Positions 1 through 9,947 of a DNA stretch of 64,000 nucleotides are shown one piece after another; within the stretch, counting starts at the first letter, position 1, and every line of letters starts with the position of its first letter. The stretch is taken from assembly GCF_010500955.1 (NCBI RefSeq), contig NZ_QVMJ01000006.1:1-64000 (forward strand), in the 5' to 3' direction. Under the pieces are notes generated by a model, which worked only from the letters and a program-made list of their open reading frames with translations, made no database searches and had not been told where the DNA came from. Position numbers and translations under genes: made by a program. The stretch comes from Bacteroides sp. 519. GTDB taxonomy: Bacteria > Bacteroidota > Bacteroidia > Bacteroidales > Bacteroidaceae.

Positions 1-16
1 TAACACAAATCATTTG

Positions 17-24
17 TATATTTG
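17..24 (+). promoter_or_regulatory. Candidate Bacteroidota -7 promoter box
   Basis: TATATTTG matches the Bacteroidota sigma-factor -7 consensus TAnnTTTG. It lies about 255 bases upstream of the GH3 start, so if used it would give a long leader that contains the palindromes at 76-213. No clear -33 element is visible because the window begins here. Confidence 0.4.
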
Positions 25-75
25 CGGCTTTTTAATAGCTTGCACGCAAGTGCGCGCTGCTCATGCGGGGCGCAC

Positions 76-213
76 GTAGCGTAGGGCAAAGCCCTACGTA
101 TCCGAAACAGCATCACATTGACCCCAACGGGGTCAACGCAATGTTTAAAAGTTGACCCCGTTGGGGTCACAATGCAATATCATATGCCAACGTAGGGCTT
201 TGCCCTACGCTAC
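76..213. repeat. Nested palindromic intergenic repeat
   Basis: A perfect 23-bp inverted repeat (76-98 against 191-213; core CGTAGGGCAAAGCCCTACG) encloses a second inverted pair built on TTGACCCCAACGGGGTCA (about 118-135 and 152-169). Each arm is itself nearly palindromic. No open reading frame or transposase is associated. It is the first of several nested palindromes in this window and would be transcribed as part of the GH3 leader. Confidence 0.7.
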
Positions 214-278
214 TGCATAGAGGCCGTTGGCCTCCATTACTAAATAGAGGGTATCACCAAACTATAAAAAATAAAATC

Positions 279-2516
279 ATGAAAATCAAACAGATTGTAT
301 TCGGATTATCGCTGCTTGCGCTTCCCGTCTTCGCGCAACAGCCGGTTTATTTAAACGACTCTGCCCCTATTGAAGACAGAGTTGAAGACGCATTAAAGCG
401 GATGACGTTGGAAGAAAAGATTGCCATCATCCACGCTCAATCTAAATTCAGCTCTGCTGGAGTTCCCCGTTTAGGTATTCCTGAACTTTGGATGACCGAT
501 GGTCCTCACGGTATCCGTCCCGAAGTATTGTGGGATGAATGGGAACAGGCTGCATGGACCAACGACTCCTGTATTGCTTTCCCGGCATTAACCTGTTTGG
601 CAGCTACATGGAACGAAGACATGTCTTACCTGTACGGAAAATCTATCGGTGAAGAGGCCCGTTATCGCGAAAAGGATGTACTGTTAGGTCCTGGGGTAAA
701 CATCTATCGTACTCCATTGAACGGACGTAACTTTGAATACATGGGCGAAGACCCTTATCTGGCTTCGAAAATGGTTGTACCTTATATTAAAGGTGTTCAG
801 GAGAATGGTGTAGCAACCTGCGTTAAACACTATGCCTTGAACAATCAGGAATTTAACCGCCACACAAGCAATGTTATCCTGGACGATCGTGCATTGTACG
901 AAATCTACCTGCCTGCCTTTAAAGCAGCCGTTCAGGAAGGAAAAACATGGACTATTATGAGTGCTTATAACCTTTATAAGAACCAACATTTGTGCCACAA
1001 CCAATACCTTTTGAATGATATATTAAAAGGTGAATGGGGATTTGATGGTGCAGTTGTATCCGACTGGGGAGGCACCCACGATACCATGCAGGCTATTTAC
1101 AACGGCCTTGACCTTGAATTTGGAACATGGACAGACGGACTTACCATGGGGGCAACCAATGCTTACGATAATTACCTGATGGCTAACCCTTACCTAGAAC
1201 TGATTAAATCGGGCAAGGTAGGCACTAAAGAACTGGACGATAAAGTGCGCCGGGTACTTCGTTTGGGCTTCCGTACTTCAATGAATAAGAACAAGCCTTT
1301 AGGATCGCTCAACTCTCCCGAACATGGCTTGGCTGGTAAACGTATTGGTGAAGAAGGTATTGTACTGTTGCAGAATAAAAACAATGTATTACCCATCAAT
1401 TTAAACACTGCCAAACGCATTGCTGTTATCGGTGAAAACGCCGTAAAGATGATGACAGTAGGTGGTGGTAGTTCTTCTTTGAAAGTGAAATATGAAATAT
1501 CTCCTCTCGATGGTATCCGTAACAGAGTAGGTTCACAAGCCGAGGCTGTATATGCCCGCGGTTATGTAGGCGACCCTACAGGTAGCTACAACGGTGTTGT
1601 GTCGGGTCAGGATTTATCCGAAACCCGTTCGTTCGATGTTCTGCTTGCCGAAGCTGTTGAAGTGGCAAAAAGTGCAGATTACGTAATATTCATCGGTGGT
1701 TTAAATAAGAGTAATCATCAGGACTGCGAAGGTGCCGACCGTAATCATCTTGAACTTCCTTACAATCAGAATAAAGTAATCAGCCAACTGGCTAAGGCAA
1801 ACAAGAATCTGGTTGTGGTAAACATCTCGGGTAATGCTGTTGCTATGCCTTGGGTAAACGAAGTTCCTGCCATTGTACAAGGTTGGTTCTTAGGTTCCGA
1901 AACTGGTAGTGCATTGGCTTCTGTATTGGTTGGTGATGCCAATCCATCGGGAAAACTTCCTTTTACATTCCCAATGAAACTGGACGATGTTGGTGCGCAT
2001 AAGTTAGGTGTATATCCTGGCGACCCTACTCAACTGGCAAATAAAAGAGATACAATTGATGTTATTTATAACGAAGGCATCTTTGTTGGTTACCGTTGGG
2101 CCGATATGCAGAAGAAAAGCAAACCTCTTTTTGCCTTTGGTCACGGTTTAAGCTATACTACCTTTGAATATGGTAAACCATCAGCAAACAAGAAAGTAAT
2201 TTCGGCCGATGAAACCATCACTTTTAATGTTACAGTTAAGAATACCGGTTCTATTGAAGGCCAAGAAGTGGTGCAGTTATACATCAGTGATAAGAAATCT
2301 TCGTTGCCTCGTCCCGTTAAAGAGCTGAAAGCCTTTAAGAAAGTGAAACTGGCTCCGGGAGAAGAAAAACAAGTTTCGTTTACCATTGCTAAAGATGCAT
2401 TAAGCTTCTACGATCCTGCTCAAAAAGCTTGGGTAGCCGAGCCTGGTAAGTTTGAGGCAGTAGTGGCTGCTTCGGCAACGGATATCAAAGGGGTGGTGCC
2501 TTTTGATTTGAAGTAA
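279..2516 (+). CDS. GH3 beta-glucosidase-like glycoside hydrolase, secreted
   Basis: This 745-residue protein is a family GH3 exo-acting beta-glycosidase, probably periplasmic. Residues 1-19 are a signal peptide ending VFA. The N-terminal barrel holds the conserved KHYALN segment (K184-H185) and the nucleophile Asp262 in VVSDWGG. The alpha/beta sandwich follows at about 360-590, and a fibronectin-III-like domain at about 655-725 (GQEVVQLYISD) closes the protein. The length is normal for BglX-type enzymes. It is the only plus-strand gene of the PUL's enzyme block and ends at a shared terminator facing uxuA. Its substrate cannot be read from sequence: beta-glucoside is the usual activity, but GH3 also includes xylosidases. 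It is placed to trim oligosaccharides released by the lyase and GH2 enzymes nearby. Confidence 0.93.
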   Translation: MKIKQIVFGLSLLALPVFAQQPVYLNDSAPIEDRVEDALKRMTLEEKIAIIHAQSKFSSAGVPRLGIPELWMTDGPHGIRPEVLWDEWEQAAWTNDSCIAFPALTCLAATWNEDMSYLYGKSIGEEARYREKDVLLGPGVNIYRTPLNGRNFEYMGEDPYLASKMVVPYIKGVQENGVATCVKHYALNNQEFNRHTSNVILDDRALYEIYLPAFKAAVQEGKTWTIMSAYNLYKNQHLCHNQYLLNDILKGEWGFDGAVVSDWGGTHDTMQAIYNGLDLEFGTWTDGLTMGATNAYDNYLMANPYLELIKSGKVGTKELDDKVRRVLRLGFRTSMNKNKPLGSLNSPEHGLAGKRIGEEGIVLLQNKNNVLPINLNTAKRIAVIGENAVKMMTVGGGSSSLKVKYEISPLDGIRNRVGSQAEAVYARGYVGDPTGSYNGVVSGQDLSETRSFDVLLAEAVEVAKSADYVIFIGGLNKSNHQDCEGADRNHLELPYNQNKVISQLAKANKNLVVVNISGNAVAMPWVNEVPAIVQGWFLGSETGSALASVLVGDANPSGKLPFTFPMKLDDVGAHKLGVYPGDPTQLANKRDTIDVIYNEGIFVGYRWADMQKKSKPLFAFGHGLSYTTFEYGKPSANKKVISADETITFNVTVKNTGSIEGQEVVQLYISDKKSSLPRPVKELKAFKKVKLAPGEEKQVSFTIAKDALSFYDPAQKAWVAEPGKFEAVVAASATDIKGVVPFDLK

Positions 2517-2525
2517 GGTTAATTA

Positions 2526-2562
2526 AAAAAGGACTCGTCATCCAGAATGACGAGTCCTTTTT
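2526..2562. terminator. Bidirectional intrinsic terminator
   Basis: A perfect 11-bp GC-containing stem (GGACTCGTCAT / ATGACGAGTCC) with a five-base loop is flanked by A5 on the left and T5 on the right, so it works in both directions. It separates the convergent GH3 gene and uxuA. Confidence 0.9.
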
Positions 2563-2576
2563 AATAAATCCGCTTC

Positions 2577-3758
2577 TTATTTATTATATTCCGGATGCGA
2601 TTTAGCTATCCCCAACTCTAACCCGCGAAGTTCTGCTAGTCCGCGAAGGCGGCCAATACAAGAGTATCCCGGATTAGTTTTCTTCTTCAAATCGTCTATC
2701 ATCTGATGACCGTGGTCGGGACGCATTGCAATAGATACCTGTCTTCTTTGTTGAAGTTCGAAGAATGCCTTCATTACATGATACATATCCACATCGCCCT
2801 CAAGGTGATTAGCTTCGTAGAAGTTACCCTCTGCATCGCGTTGTGTGCTACGAAGGTGTACAAAGTTTATCCGATCGGCAAAACGTTTCATCATTCCTTC
2901 CAGATCATTGGCACTGCTTACTCCGAAGGAACCGGTACACAAACACAATCCGTTCGATTCATTGGGCACAGCATCAATAATCTTTTGAAAATCTTCGGCA
3001 GTACTTAATATACGTGGTAATCCCAAGATAGGATAAGGAGGATCGTCCGGATGAATAACCAGTTTTACTCCGGCTTCATCGGCAACCGGGGCTATCTCGC
3101 TAAGGAAATAGATCAAGTTGGAACGAAGTTTCTCTGCATCAATATCCTTATATCGGTCTAGTGCTTCCTGAAATTGTTCAAGGGTGAAGCTTTCTTCCGA
3201 GCCAGGAAGTCCGGCAATGATATTGCGAATGATTAATTGTTTTTCGGCTTCGTCCATCTGCTCGTAACGAGCTTTGGCTTTGGCCTTATCTTCATCAGAA
3301 TATTCAGCTTCAGCACCGGGACGTCTCAACATGAAAAGATCGAATGCCATAAAAGCGGCCCGTTCAAAGCGCAAGGCTCTTGAGCCATCAGGTAATTCGT
3401 AGGCCAGATTGGTACGTGTCCAGTCCAAAACCGGCATGAAGTTGTAAGTAACAACATCCACTCCGCATTTACCCAAATTACGAAGGCTTTCTTTATAATT
3501 GTCGATATACTTCTGGAAGTCGCCGGTTTGGGTTTTAATATGTTCGTGTACAGGTACACTTTCTACTACCGACCAGCGTAAACCTACAGCTTCTACTTCG
3601 TTAATACGTTTTTGTATTTCTTCTACAGTCCACACTTCACCATTAGGAATATGATGCAATGCTGTAACTACTCCTGTTGCTCCTGCTTGTTTTATATCCC
3701 AGAGGCTAACCGGATCATTTGGCCCATACCAGCGCCAGGTTTGCTCACATAAAATCAT
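2577..3758 (-). CDS. uxuA: Mannonate dehydratase
   Basis: This 393-residue cytoplasmic enzyme dehydrates D-mannonate to 2-keto-3-deoxy-gluconate in glucuronate catabolism. It aligns along its length with UxuA: the N-terminal [12 protein letters not shown] and [16 protein letters not shown] blocks, the metal-site region [27 protein letters not shown], and the C-terminal RPDHGHQM. The length is as expected. The gene for an SDR oxidoreductase lies just upstream on the same strand. The pair gives the last two steps that carry fructuronate to KDG, which fits a PUL releasing glucuronate. A simple-repeat hairpin of about 120 bp separates the two genes. Confidence 0.95.
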   Translation of the reverse strand: MILCEQTWRWYGPNDPVSLWDIKQAGATGVVTALHHIPNGEVWTVEEIQKRINEVEAVGLRWSVVESVPVHEHIKTQTGDFQKYIDNYKESLRNLGKCGVDVVTYNFMPVLDWTRTNLAYELPDGSRALRFERAAFMAFDLFMLRRPGAEAEYSDEDKAKAKARYEQMDEAEKQLIIRNIIAGLPGSEESFTLEQFQEALDRYKDIDAEKLRSNLIYFLSEIAPVADEAGVKLVIHPDDPPYPILGLPRILSTAEDFQKIIDAVPNESNGLCLCTGSFGVSSANDLEGMMKRFADRINFVHLRSTQRDAEGNFYEANHLEGDVDMYHVMKAFFELQQRRQVSIAMRPDHGHQMIDDLKKKTNPGYSCIGRLRGLAELRGLELGIAKSHPEYNK

Positions 3759-3763
3759 ATAAG

Positions 3764-3886
3764 TTGAGTTTTGAGTTATGAGTTATGAGTTATGAGTTAT
3801 GAGTTATGAGTTATGAGTTATGAGTTACGATGCCGCATGGCACTCATTACTCAAAGCTCATTACTCAAAACTCATTACTCACAACT
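3764..3886. repeat. Simple-repeat hairpin with GATGCCGCATGG core (copy A)
   Basis: The left arm is about nine heptamers of GAGTTAT/GAGTTTT. The centre is GATGCCGCATGG (3829-3840). The right arm is CTCATTA/CTCAAAA heptamers complementary to the left. It fills the gap between uxuA and the SDR gene almost exactly, starting six bases from the uxuA start codon and ending five bases before the SDR stop. Confidence 0.85.
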
Positions 3887-3890
3887 AATT

Positions 3891-4703
3891 TTACATTGCA
3901 AATACTTCAAATCCACCATCAACAACGGCTACTGTACCAGTAACAAAGCTTGCAGCTTCACTGATAAGGTAGTGAATGGTTCCACACAGTTCTTCGGGAC
4001 GACCCATACGGCCGAATGGAGTTTGACGAATCACATCCTGTCCACGTTGAGTCCATGAACCATCAGGATTAGTTAACAGGTCTTTGTTTTGTTGAGTTAG
4101 GAAGAATCCCGGTGCAATTGCATTTACACGAATGCCTTCACCAAATTTTGTTGCTACTTCTGTAGCCATATATTTTGTAAAGTTAGAGATACCAGCTTTA
4201 GCAGCAGCATATCCGGCAACGCGGGTCATAGGACGGAAAGCGGCCATGGACGAGAAGTTTACAATGCTTCCTGATTTTTGTTCCACCATGGGTTTCAAGA
4301 ATATTTGTGTGGGTAATACTGTACCTACCAAATTTAAATCGAGCACTTTCTTGAAAGCATCTACTTGCAAATCAAAGAATGTTTGGTCGGGTCCAATCGT
4401 TGCACCAGCCATGTTACCGCCTGCTGCATTAAGCAAAACATCAATACGACCATATTTGGTCAGAATGTCTTCGCGGTTCTTTTCCAGAACTTCTTTATTC
4501 AGTACATCGGTTGCAAAGAATGACGCTTCACCACCTTCTTTTTTAATATCGTCAACCAATTCAATGCCGGCCTTTTCATCTCTGTCGAGAATTACTACTT
4601 TAGCACCCTCGCCTGCAAGATATTTACCGATAACTCTTCCTAAAATACCAGATCCACCGGTAATCAGGACTACTTTGTCTTTAATGCAAAATAAGTTTCC
4701 CAT
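3891..4703 (-). CDS. SDR-family D-mannonate/fructuronate oxidoreductase
   Basis: This 270-residue short-chain dehydrogenase has the cofactor motif TGGSGILG (residues 15-22), NAAGG (92-96), and the catalytic Ser151/152, Tyr165 and Lys169 in YAAAK. Bacteroidales commonly use an SDR of this type next to uxuA to reduce D-fructuronate to D-mannonate, replacing the unrelated UxuB of enterobacteria. That assignment rests on context and family resemblance, since SDR specificity cannot be read directly. It is intact and of normal length, starting with MGNLFCIKDKVVLITGG. It is transcribed toward uxuA. Confidence 0.85.
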   Translation of the reverse strand: MGNLFCIKDKVVLITGGSGILGRVIGKYLAGEGAKVVILDRDEKAGIELVDDIKKEGGEASFFATDVLNKEVLEKNREDILTKYGRIDVLLNAAGGNMAGATIGPDQTFFDLQVDAFKKVLDLNLVGTVLPTQIFLKPMVEQKSGSIVNFSSMAAFRPMTRVAGYAAAKAGISNFTKYMATEVATKFGEGIRVNAIAPGFFLTQQNKDLLTNPDGSWTQRGQDVIRQTPFGRMGRPEELCGTIHYLISEAASFVTGTVAVVDGGFEVFAM

Positions 4704-4712
4704 GTTATTTTA

Positions 4713-4826
4713 AGTTTTTAAGTTTTTGAGTTCTGAGTATTGAGTAATGAGTATTGAGTTGTGAGTTTTAGCCATGTGGCATCACTCAAAACTCATAACT
4801 CAATACTCACAACTCAATACTCAATT
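4713..4826. repeat. Simple-repeat hairpin (copy B, core inverted)
   Basis: GAGTATTGAGTAATGAGT-type arms on the left pair with ACTCAATACTCA-type arms on the right. The centre GCCATGTGGCATC (4771-4783) is the reverse complement of the family core with one base changed. It fills the space between the SDR start codon and the end of the GH2 pseudogene. Confidence 0.8.
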
Positions 4827-4828
4827 GA

Positions 4829-7196
4829 TTAGTGTGGTGCAAATATATGTATAAATTTAGAAGGTAAGTTACTCGATTTAGCACAAATGTGTGCGTTAAC
4901 GGTTAAATTTTCCTTTTTTGTTATTTTTATACTGGCCTTACCATTATATGCCTGTACTTTTCTTGATCCGGTAGAGGTGCCTTGGTTATCCAAAAGAATA
5001 ATATCGCCTGCAAAATCAAACTCAATGTAGTTGCGGGCATCCAGACAACGAACATTATTTGCATCCAATAGTTCGGCGGTTACTAACCATTCGTTTTCAT
5101 TCAATTGTTTGGATGTTAAGGAGATATTTGCCGGAGCGCCCCATTTTTCTGTTTGGTATTCCTGATGGATTTCATCGGTTAAACGTTGCTTTCCAGCATA
5201 GCCCACAGCTTCAATATGATTATCACCTTCGCTGAGCGGAACATACCAATGCAATCCTGCTGCAGGGAAATCCTGACTATTGCGTTTCTTTTTACCTTGC
5301 GATATACCGTTTACAAACAGTTCTACCTCGGAACAGTTGGAGTAAACCAGTATTTCTTTCTCTTCATTTCTTTCGCCCCAACGTACAGGCCAGGTATGAC
5401 CGTAAATGTGAATCATTGGTTTATCTGCCCAATAAGATTGGAAAACATAGTAGCTTTCTTTGGGAGTAAGATCGCGTTCAACAACACCTTTCTGATTTAC
5501 ATAAGGAACAGGATTCTCCGGTCGCAGGGGAGTAGAAAAGTCTTTGAATGTCCAGAAAGCTGCACCGGTTAAGTAGGGCATGGTTTCTTGCTCTTTCAGA
5601 TGCCAATCGAACAGGCGAATGATGTACGACTCCGACCAGTCGCCCCGGTTAGCTGCGTTGCTTACATCTTTAAAATCTCCTTCTGCATGACGGCGTGCAT
5701 GGCTATCGCCTCCCCACTCTGCGTGGAAGAAACGTGTGGTTCCTTCAATGCCTTTATCGCTCATTTCGCGATAATCGGTAAACTTACGGCTGTACCATCC
5801 TGCCCAGATTGAAGGTGCGTACACATCAATAATATCTTTGCAGAACTCGCAACGACGAATAGCTGTCAGTCGGTTATTGTCTAATTGGTGCGACAGGTTA
5901 TGCAGTTCTTTCATAAATGTGCGGATGGCTTCTTTATCGAAATACTCAAAGTCGCCCGGCCAGTCGTTTTCATTTCCCATTCCCCAAAGAATAACCGAAG
6001 GGTGGTTATAATGCTGCTTAACCATATTTGTGAGCATATCGCGGGCCTGCTGCTTGTAGCTTTCGCCACCCAGTCCGCCACGGCACCAGGGGATTTCCTC
6101 CCATACAAGTATGCCCAATTCATCGCATAAACGGAGGGCGATATCCGATTGTTGGTAATGCCCCAAGCGGATAAAGTTGGCTCCCATATCTTTAATGAGC
6201 TGCATTTCTTTTACCATCAATTCCTCGGTAAGCGCGGCAGCTAGTCCGGCATGATCTTCGTGCCGATGAGTTCCTTTAAGCAAAACTCTCCTTCCATTCA
6301 GATGGAAAGGGCCTTTTTCTTTGAATTCAAAGTGACGGAACCCAAAACGATTGGTTGCAGTTAGCTTCTGCCCATCAACCTCCAACTCTATTTCGCAGGT
6401 GTATAGTTGAGGATTATCTACATCCCACAAAGCGGGTTTCTTTAGTTGGGTATTTAGTAAGGTAACATCATCTTTCAGGGAATAGGTTTGAGATTGCTTG
6501 ATGATTTCTTTCCCCGACGGATGTTTTACAGTTAGCGTCAAGATTCCATTTCTATCTTTATTTGTTGGGTTATAGAAGGAGGTTTGAATGGAAAGTTCTC
6601 CTATCCTACCCTTTTCATCGACAACGGTAAAGCCCGCCATAGAGGTTAAAGTCGGACATATCCGAAGGAATAATTTCTGTATCCCTTGTATTATCGCAAC
6701 GGATGGCTACTGGTATTTTACCTTTAAAACGTTCGGTGTATTCGTTGGTTTGCGCAAATTCTTTCACTGCATCGGTGATGTCTACTGCCCAACCATCGTA
6801 TCCACCTACATGACTTCCCACCTTGGTAGTGTAGATATATGCTTCTGTACGTTGTCCGGCTCCTTCAAACTCTAACAGGATTCGTCCTTGTGGATACGGA
6901 CTGTTCAGTTCGAGTTGGGTTTTGTACCAACCGGCACCTTGGTAGTAATTTACATCGGGGTCTACTGCATCATCGGCATTGAAGCAATGAGGCAAGGTTA
7001 CTGGTGTCCACAACGGTACAGATTCTGGTTGACCAGCACGGAAGGGACGCATTACTTCCCAAACACTCCCCATATCCTGACGGATGAATTCCCAGTTATC
7101 ATTTAAACGGGTTTTCTGGGTAGTGGGGATAACTGTTGCTGTTATATGGAGCAGACAGCTAAAGGTTATAAAGAATAATAGGGTGATTCTTTGCAT
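4829..7196 (-). pseudogene. GH2 beta-galactosidase/glucuronidase-like gene, frameshifted
   Basis: Two overlapping reading frames together make one GH2 enzyme. The upstream part (6615-7196) has a signal peptide (MQRITLLFFITFSCLLHITA) and the sugar-binding domain up to NLYGGLYR, then stops. The downstream part (4829-6640) resumes at VDEKGRIGELSIQTSF in another frame. Compared with the intact GH2 nearby, about 25 residues are missing between GGLYR and the second domain, so a deletion rather than a single base slip is likely. The downstream half keeps the barrel with acid/base Glu in MGNENDW and nucleophile Glu in FHAEWGGDS, then a DUF4982-like and a further C-terminal domain. As it stands no full-length product is expected. 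The downstream open frame is long and clean, so the damage is recent or is an assembly error. Confidence 0.85.
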
Positions 7197-7217
7197 GGTG
7201 TTTTTTAAAATAGGCTA

Positions 7218-9542
7218 CTAATAATTAGCAATACCAACTCTCCTCAACAGCGCTTCCAGATAATAATAATCGGCATACGATATTGGTGCATCAATCTCGT
7301 CGTTCTTTGGATAATTTCCGGTAGAATGGAGCAAAAGGAATCCTTTAGTTGTTCCCGGCTCAGCCTGATAGTGGGCATAAAGATTATTGGTAATTGTATT
7401 TGCCCACGCAAGATATTGAGTTGCCTTCTCCTGAGACACATAAGTAGCCAGCTCGTACAAAGCAGAAGCAATTACTGCCGCAGCCGAAGCATCACGAAAA
7501 GCCTGTGGTATAGCAGGGTCGTTCATATCCCAATATGGAATTAAATCTGTAGGCATATTTTTCAGGTTAAAGAAGAATGAAGCGATATTTTCAGCCTGTT
7601 GCAAATAAGCAGGATCTTTTGTAAAACGGTAACACATGGTATATCCATACAATCCCCATCCTTGGCCGCGGCTCCATACAGATTCGTCGGCAATGCCTTG
7701 ATGAGTTATTTTCATGTGGGCTTGTGTGGTAATGGTATCGTATCCTATAACATGATAGGACGAATGATCTGCCCGGAAGTGATTCTTCAAAGTGGTGTTT
7801 GCATGGTTCACTGCAATCTTGTGATAGATGGAATCGCCTGTCTCTTGTGTAGCCCAGAACAGAAGTTCCAGATTCATCATGTTATCAATAATCACAGGGA
7901 ACTGCCATCCCTTGGGAGTCCAATCCCACGATCGAATGGCCTTAATCTTATCATTGTAACGCGTTACAAGAGATTTTGCAGCTTGCAGGTTCACATCTTT
8001 ATAAGAGCGTTCACCGATTAATTCGTATGCCTTACCAAAGGAACAGTTAATAAGGAAACCTAAATCGTGCGTACCTTTGTAGTTCTTCATTTGCTCAATG
8101 GGCCAGGTGTAACTAATAGCTTGCCAGCGCCAATAGTCACTCTTTGTATAAGCAAATGTATGCCACAAACTACCTGGAAAGAAACCGGAACACCAGTCGC
8201 GAGGGGCAACCAGTCGCAGGCTACCATCTTTTTCTACTGTGCGGGGGCTAACCAGTAGCTTGTTGGTGGCTGTTTTCTTTGCTTCATCGGCACACTTCAT
8301 TGCATATCTGAGCTGTTCATCGGCAAAAGCAAAAACATTATCGGTTACTTCGGCTTTGTAGTAAAGTAACATAAAGCGGTCGGCCCAGTTAATTCGTTGG
8401 TTTTGACGAAACAGTTGAAGATAATCTGTATGTGTGTTATTGAACGTGTAGATGCGATAGAGGTCTTTACCAAACTCAGCCTGTTTATAATCCCACTCAC
8501 TGATTTGTTGATAAGGCCAATCGGCTGGCTCTTTTCCATAATAGGGAGCCAGAAATTCTACTGCTTTATAAAAGTTTCTTCCATCGGCCGAAGTAGCATC
8601 GTCGATAGAAAGGTTAATGCTGCGTGCCATCAGGAAGATATCAATCATGTGGCTGAGGTTGTATTGCGAGTAACCAAAAGCAAGTGTTCTTCTCAACTCT
8701 TGCGGCTGACGACCATCGGGTTCAATTTGTTTGAAGATGCGTTTCTCAGGAAACTCATTGATGAATTGTTCGGCTATCTTAGTATTGCCCGAGTATAGTG
8801 CATAAGCTATAACCTGTGCATCATAAGCTACACTGTGATTGTTTTTCTGAATACTTTCTTCCTTACCCTGTTCGCTGGTTAACATCCAGTTTACCAGCTT
8901 ACCAAACCAATCTTTTAATTGCTTAGAATCTTTAGTGGTAAAAGCCTTTGATTTTTCAAGTAATTGCACAGCATCCAACATTTCAACAAAGGAATAGGCA
9001 TCAATAACCCCATAGCAACGCCCCTTATCATTATCGCGTCCGGGTATTACCTGAGCGTAATTAAGGTTGGGATTCATTTTAGTTGCCTTATTGAAAAACC
9101 ACACACGGATAAGTTCGGTTGCTTTCTGCGCATACTTTTCGTCGCCACTGAAATACCATGCCAATGAAAGCGCAGTAACCCGTCCGGCTAAATCGCCCAA
9201 TCGGTTACGGTCCAGTTTTTCCAGTTCGGGGTTCGATTCGCCATCGCGTGCAATATAGGGCATTCCATCGGGCTTATTAGGATTGGGCCAGTAATAGCGT
9301 GCCTGACTCATATAGTCGTGTTTATCACCACTGGCCGGGGTTTTATCTTTCATCATTACCGACAAGGGTTCTATATCCATTATCCTATCGGCCTCTTTAA
9401 TTAAATATTGGTAGGTTTTGTTGTAGGCCGGATCGTTTATGGATGCTTTAACGCTTTCCAAGTGTTTGATATCCCACATAGATTGTGCAGATAGCATAAC
9501 ACTAACTAAGAGTGTTGTAATAAAAAGTACTGTTTTTTTCAT
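7218..9542 (-). CDS. Alginate-lyase-like domain fused to GH88 unsaturated glucuronyl hydrolase
   Basis: The start at 9542 gives a good signal peptide (MKKTVLFITTLLVSVMLSAQ); an in-frame ATG seven codons upstream is less likely. Residues about 50-330 resemble the alginate-lyase alpha/alpha-barrel superfamily (YYWPNP, NNHSVAYDAQ). Residues about 400-770 are a GH88 unsaturated glucuronyl hydrolase with both expected catalytic aspartates, in HDLGFL and in IDNMMNLELL, plus WSRGQGWGLYGY. A lyase produces oligomers with a 4,5-unsaturated uronate at the non-reducing end, and GH88 removes exactly that residue. The fusion therefore plausibly couples the two steps. The lyase substrate (glucuronan, alginate or another polyuronide) is not determined; PL38 is a candidate family. 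It lies in the PUL's minus-strand enzyme block beside uxuA. Confidence 0.85.
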   Translation of the reverse strand: MKKTVLFITTLLVSVMLSAQSMWDIKHLESVKASINDPAYNKTYQYLIKEADRIMDIEPLSVMMKDKTPASGDKHDYMSQARYYWPNPNKPDGMPYIARDGESNPELEKLDRNRLGDLAGRVTALSLAWYFSGDEKYAQKATELIRVWFFNKATKMNPNLNYAQVIPGRDNDKGRCYGVIDAYSFVEMLDAVQLLEKSKAFTTKDSKQLKDWFGKLVNWMLTSEQGKEESIQKNNHSVAYDAQVIAYALYSGNTKIAEQFINEFPEKRIFKQIEPDGRQPQELRRTLAFGYSQYNLSHMIDIFLMARSINLSIDDATSADGRNFYKAVEFLAPYYGKEPADWPYQQISEWDYKQAEFGKDLYRIYTFNNTHTDYLQLFRQNQRINWADRFMLLYYKAEVTDNVFAFADEQLRYAMKCADEAKKTATNKLLVSPRTVEKDGSLRLVAPRDWCSGFFPGSLWHTFAYTKSDYWRWQAISYTWPIEQMKNYKGTHDLGFLINCSFGKAYELIGERSYKDVNLQAAKSLVTRYNDKIKAIRSWDWTPKGWQFPVIIDNMMNLELLFWATQETGDSIYHKIAVNHANTTLKNHFRADHSSYHVIGYDTITTQAHMKITHQGIADESVWSRGQGWGLYGYTMCYRFTKDPAYLQQAENIASFFFNLKNMPTDLIPYWDMNDPAIPQAFRDASAAAVIASALYELATYVSQEKATQYLAWANTITNNLYAHYQAEPGTTKGFLLLHSTGNYPKNDEIDAPISYADYYYLEALLRRVGIANY

Positions 9543-9649
9543 GATATATCTATTAATGTTCATAACTGTTCTTTTATGTTCATAATTTCAGCTATCAATT
9601 GCTGCTTTAGAGGTCTTTAAAGTAGCATAAGCCCGAAGGGCTTTAACTA

Positions 9650-9796
9650 TGCATAACCCCGGGTGAGCAAAGCGTAACCCGGGGTAGGCTAAACCCCCAC
9701 TCAAAACAGCCCTGAAAGGGTTGAACTCCTTCGGAGCTCAGGAAATCAAGGGAGTTATAGACCCCGGGTTACGCTTTGCTCACCCGGGGTTATGCA
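9650..9796. repeat. Nested palindrome with perfect 35-bp inverted repeats
   Basis: Bases 9650-9684 and 9762-9796 are exact reverse complements over 35 bp (TGCATAACCCCGGGTGAGCA and onward). The 77-bp centre contains smaller palindromes such as CCCTGAAAGGG. A further small palindrome, GCCCGAAGGGC, lies just outside at about 9631. The interval carries no gene and no recognisable promoter. Confidence 0.85.
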
Positions 9797-9867
9797 CATA
9801 TTACCCCTGCCGGGGTAATTGCTTACAATTCGTAACTAAAGCAAAGAGCGATTGGGCTTTTTACACG

Positions 9868-9946
9868 GTGTCACTTTTGTGTCACGCCATTTGTCACGTG
9901 TCACTTTTGTGTCAATGTGCGTCACAGCGTGTCACTTTTGTGTCAC
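9868..9946. repeat. Array of GTGTCACTTTTGTGTCAC units
   Basis: Three copies of GTGTCACTTTTGTGTCA start at 9868, 9898 and 9929, a spacing of 30-31 bp, with further isolated GTCAC words between them. The array ends one base from the stop codon of the downstream GH2 gene (9948). It could be a multi-site protein-binding region or a degenerate repeat. A related array occurs at 46416-46550. Confidence 0.75.
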
Positions 9947-9947
9947 A

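Noticed and set aside
3764..3886. Heptamer tract as a CRISPR or coding repeat
   Set aside because: There are no spacers, and it forms one hairpin with a central core. Reading frames across it are accidental.
6615..6640. Overlapping genes making a two-subunit GH2
   Set aside because: The overlap cuts through a conserved domain, and about 25 residues are missing relative to the related enzyme. A deletion is the simpler reading.
9650..9796. Invertible promoter (phase switch) between the 35-bp inverted repeats
   Set aside because: The spacer holds no TAnnTTTG box in either orientation and no recombinase is in the window. I keep only the repeat itself as an observation.
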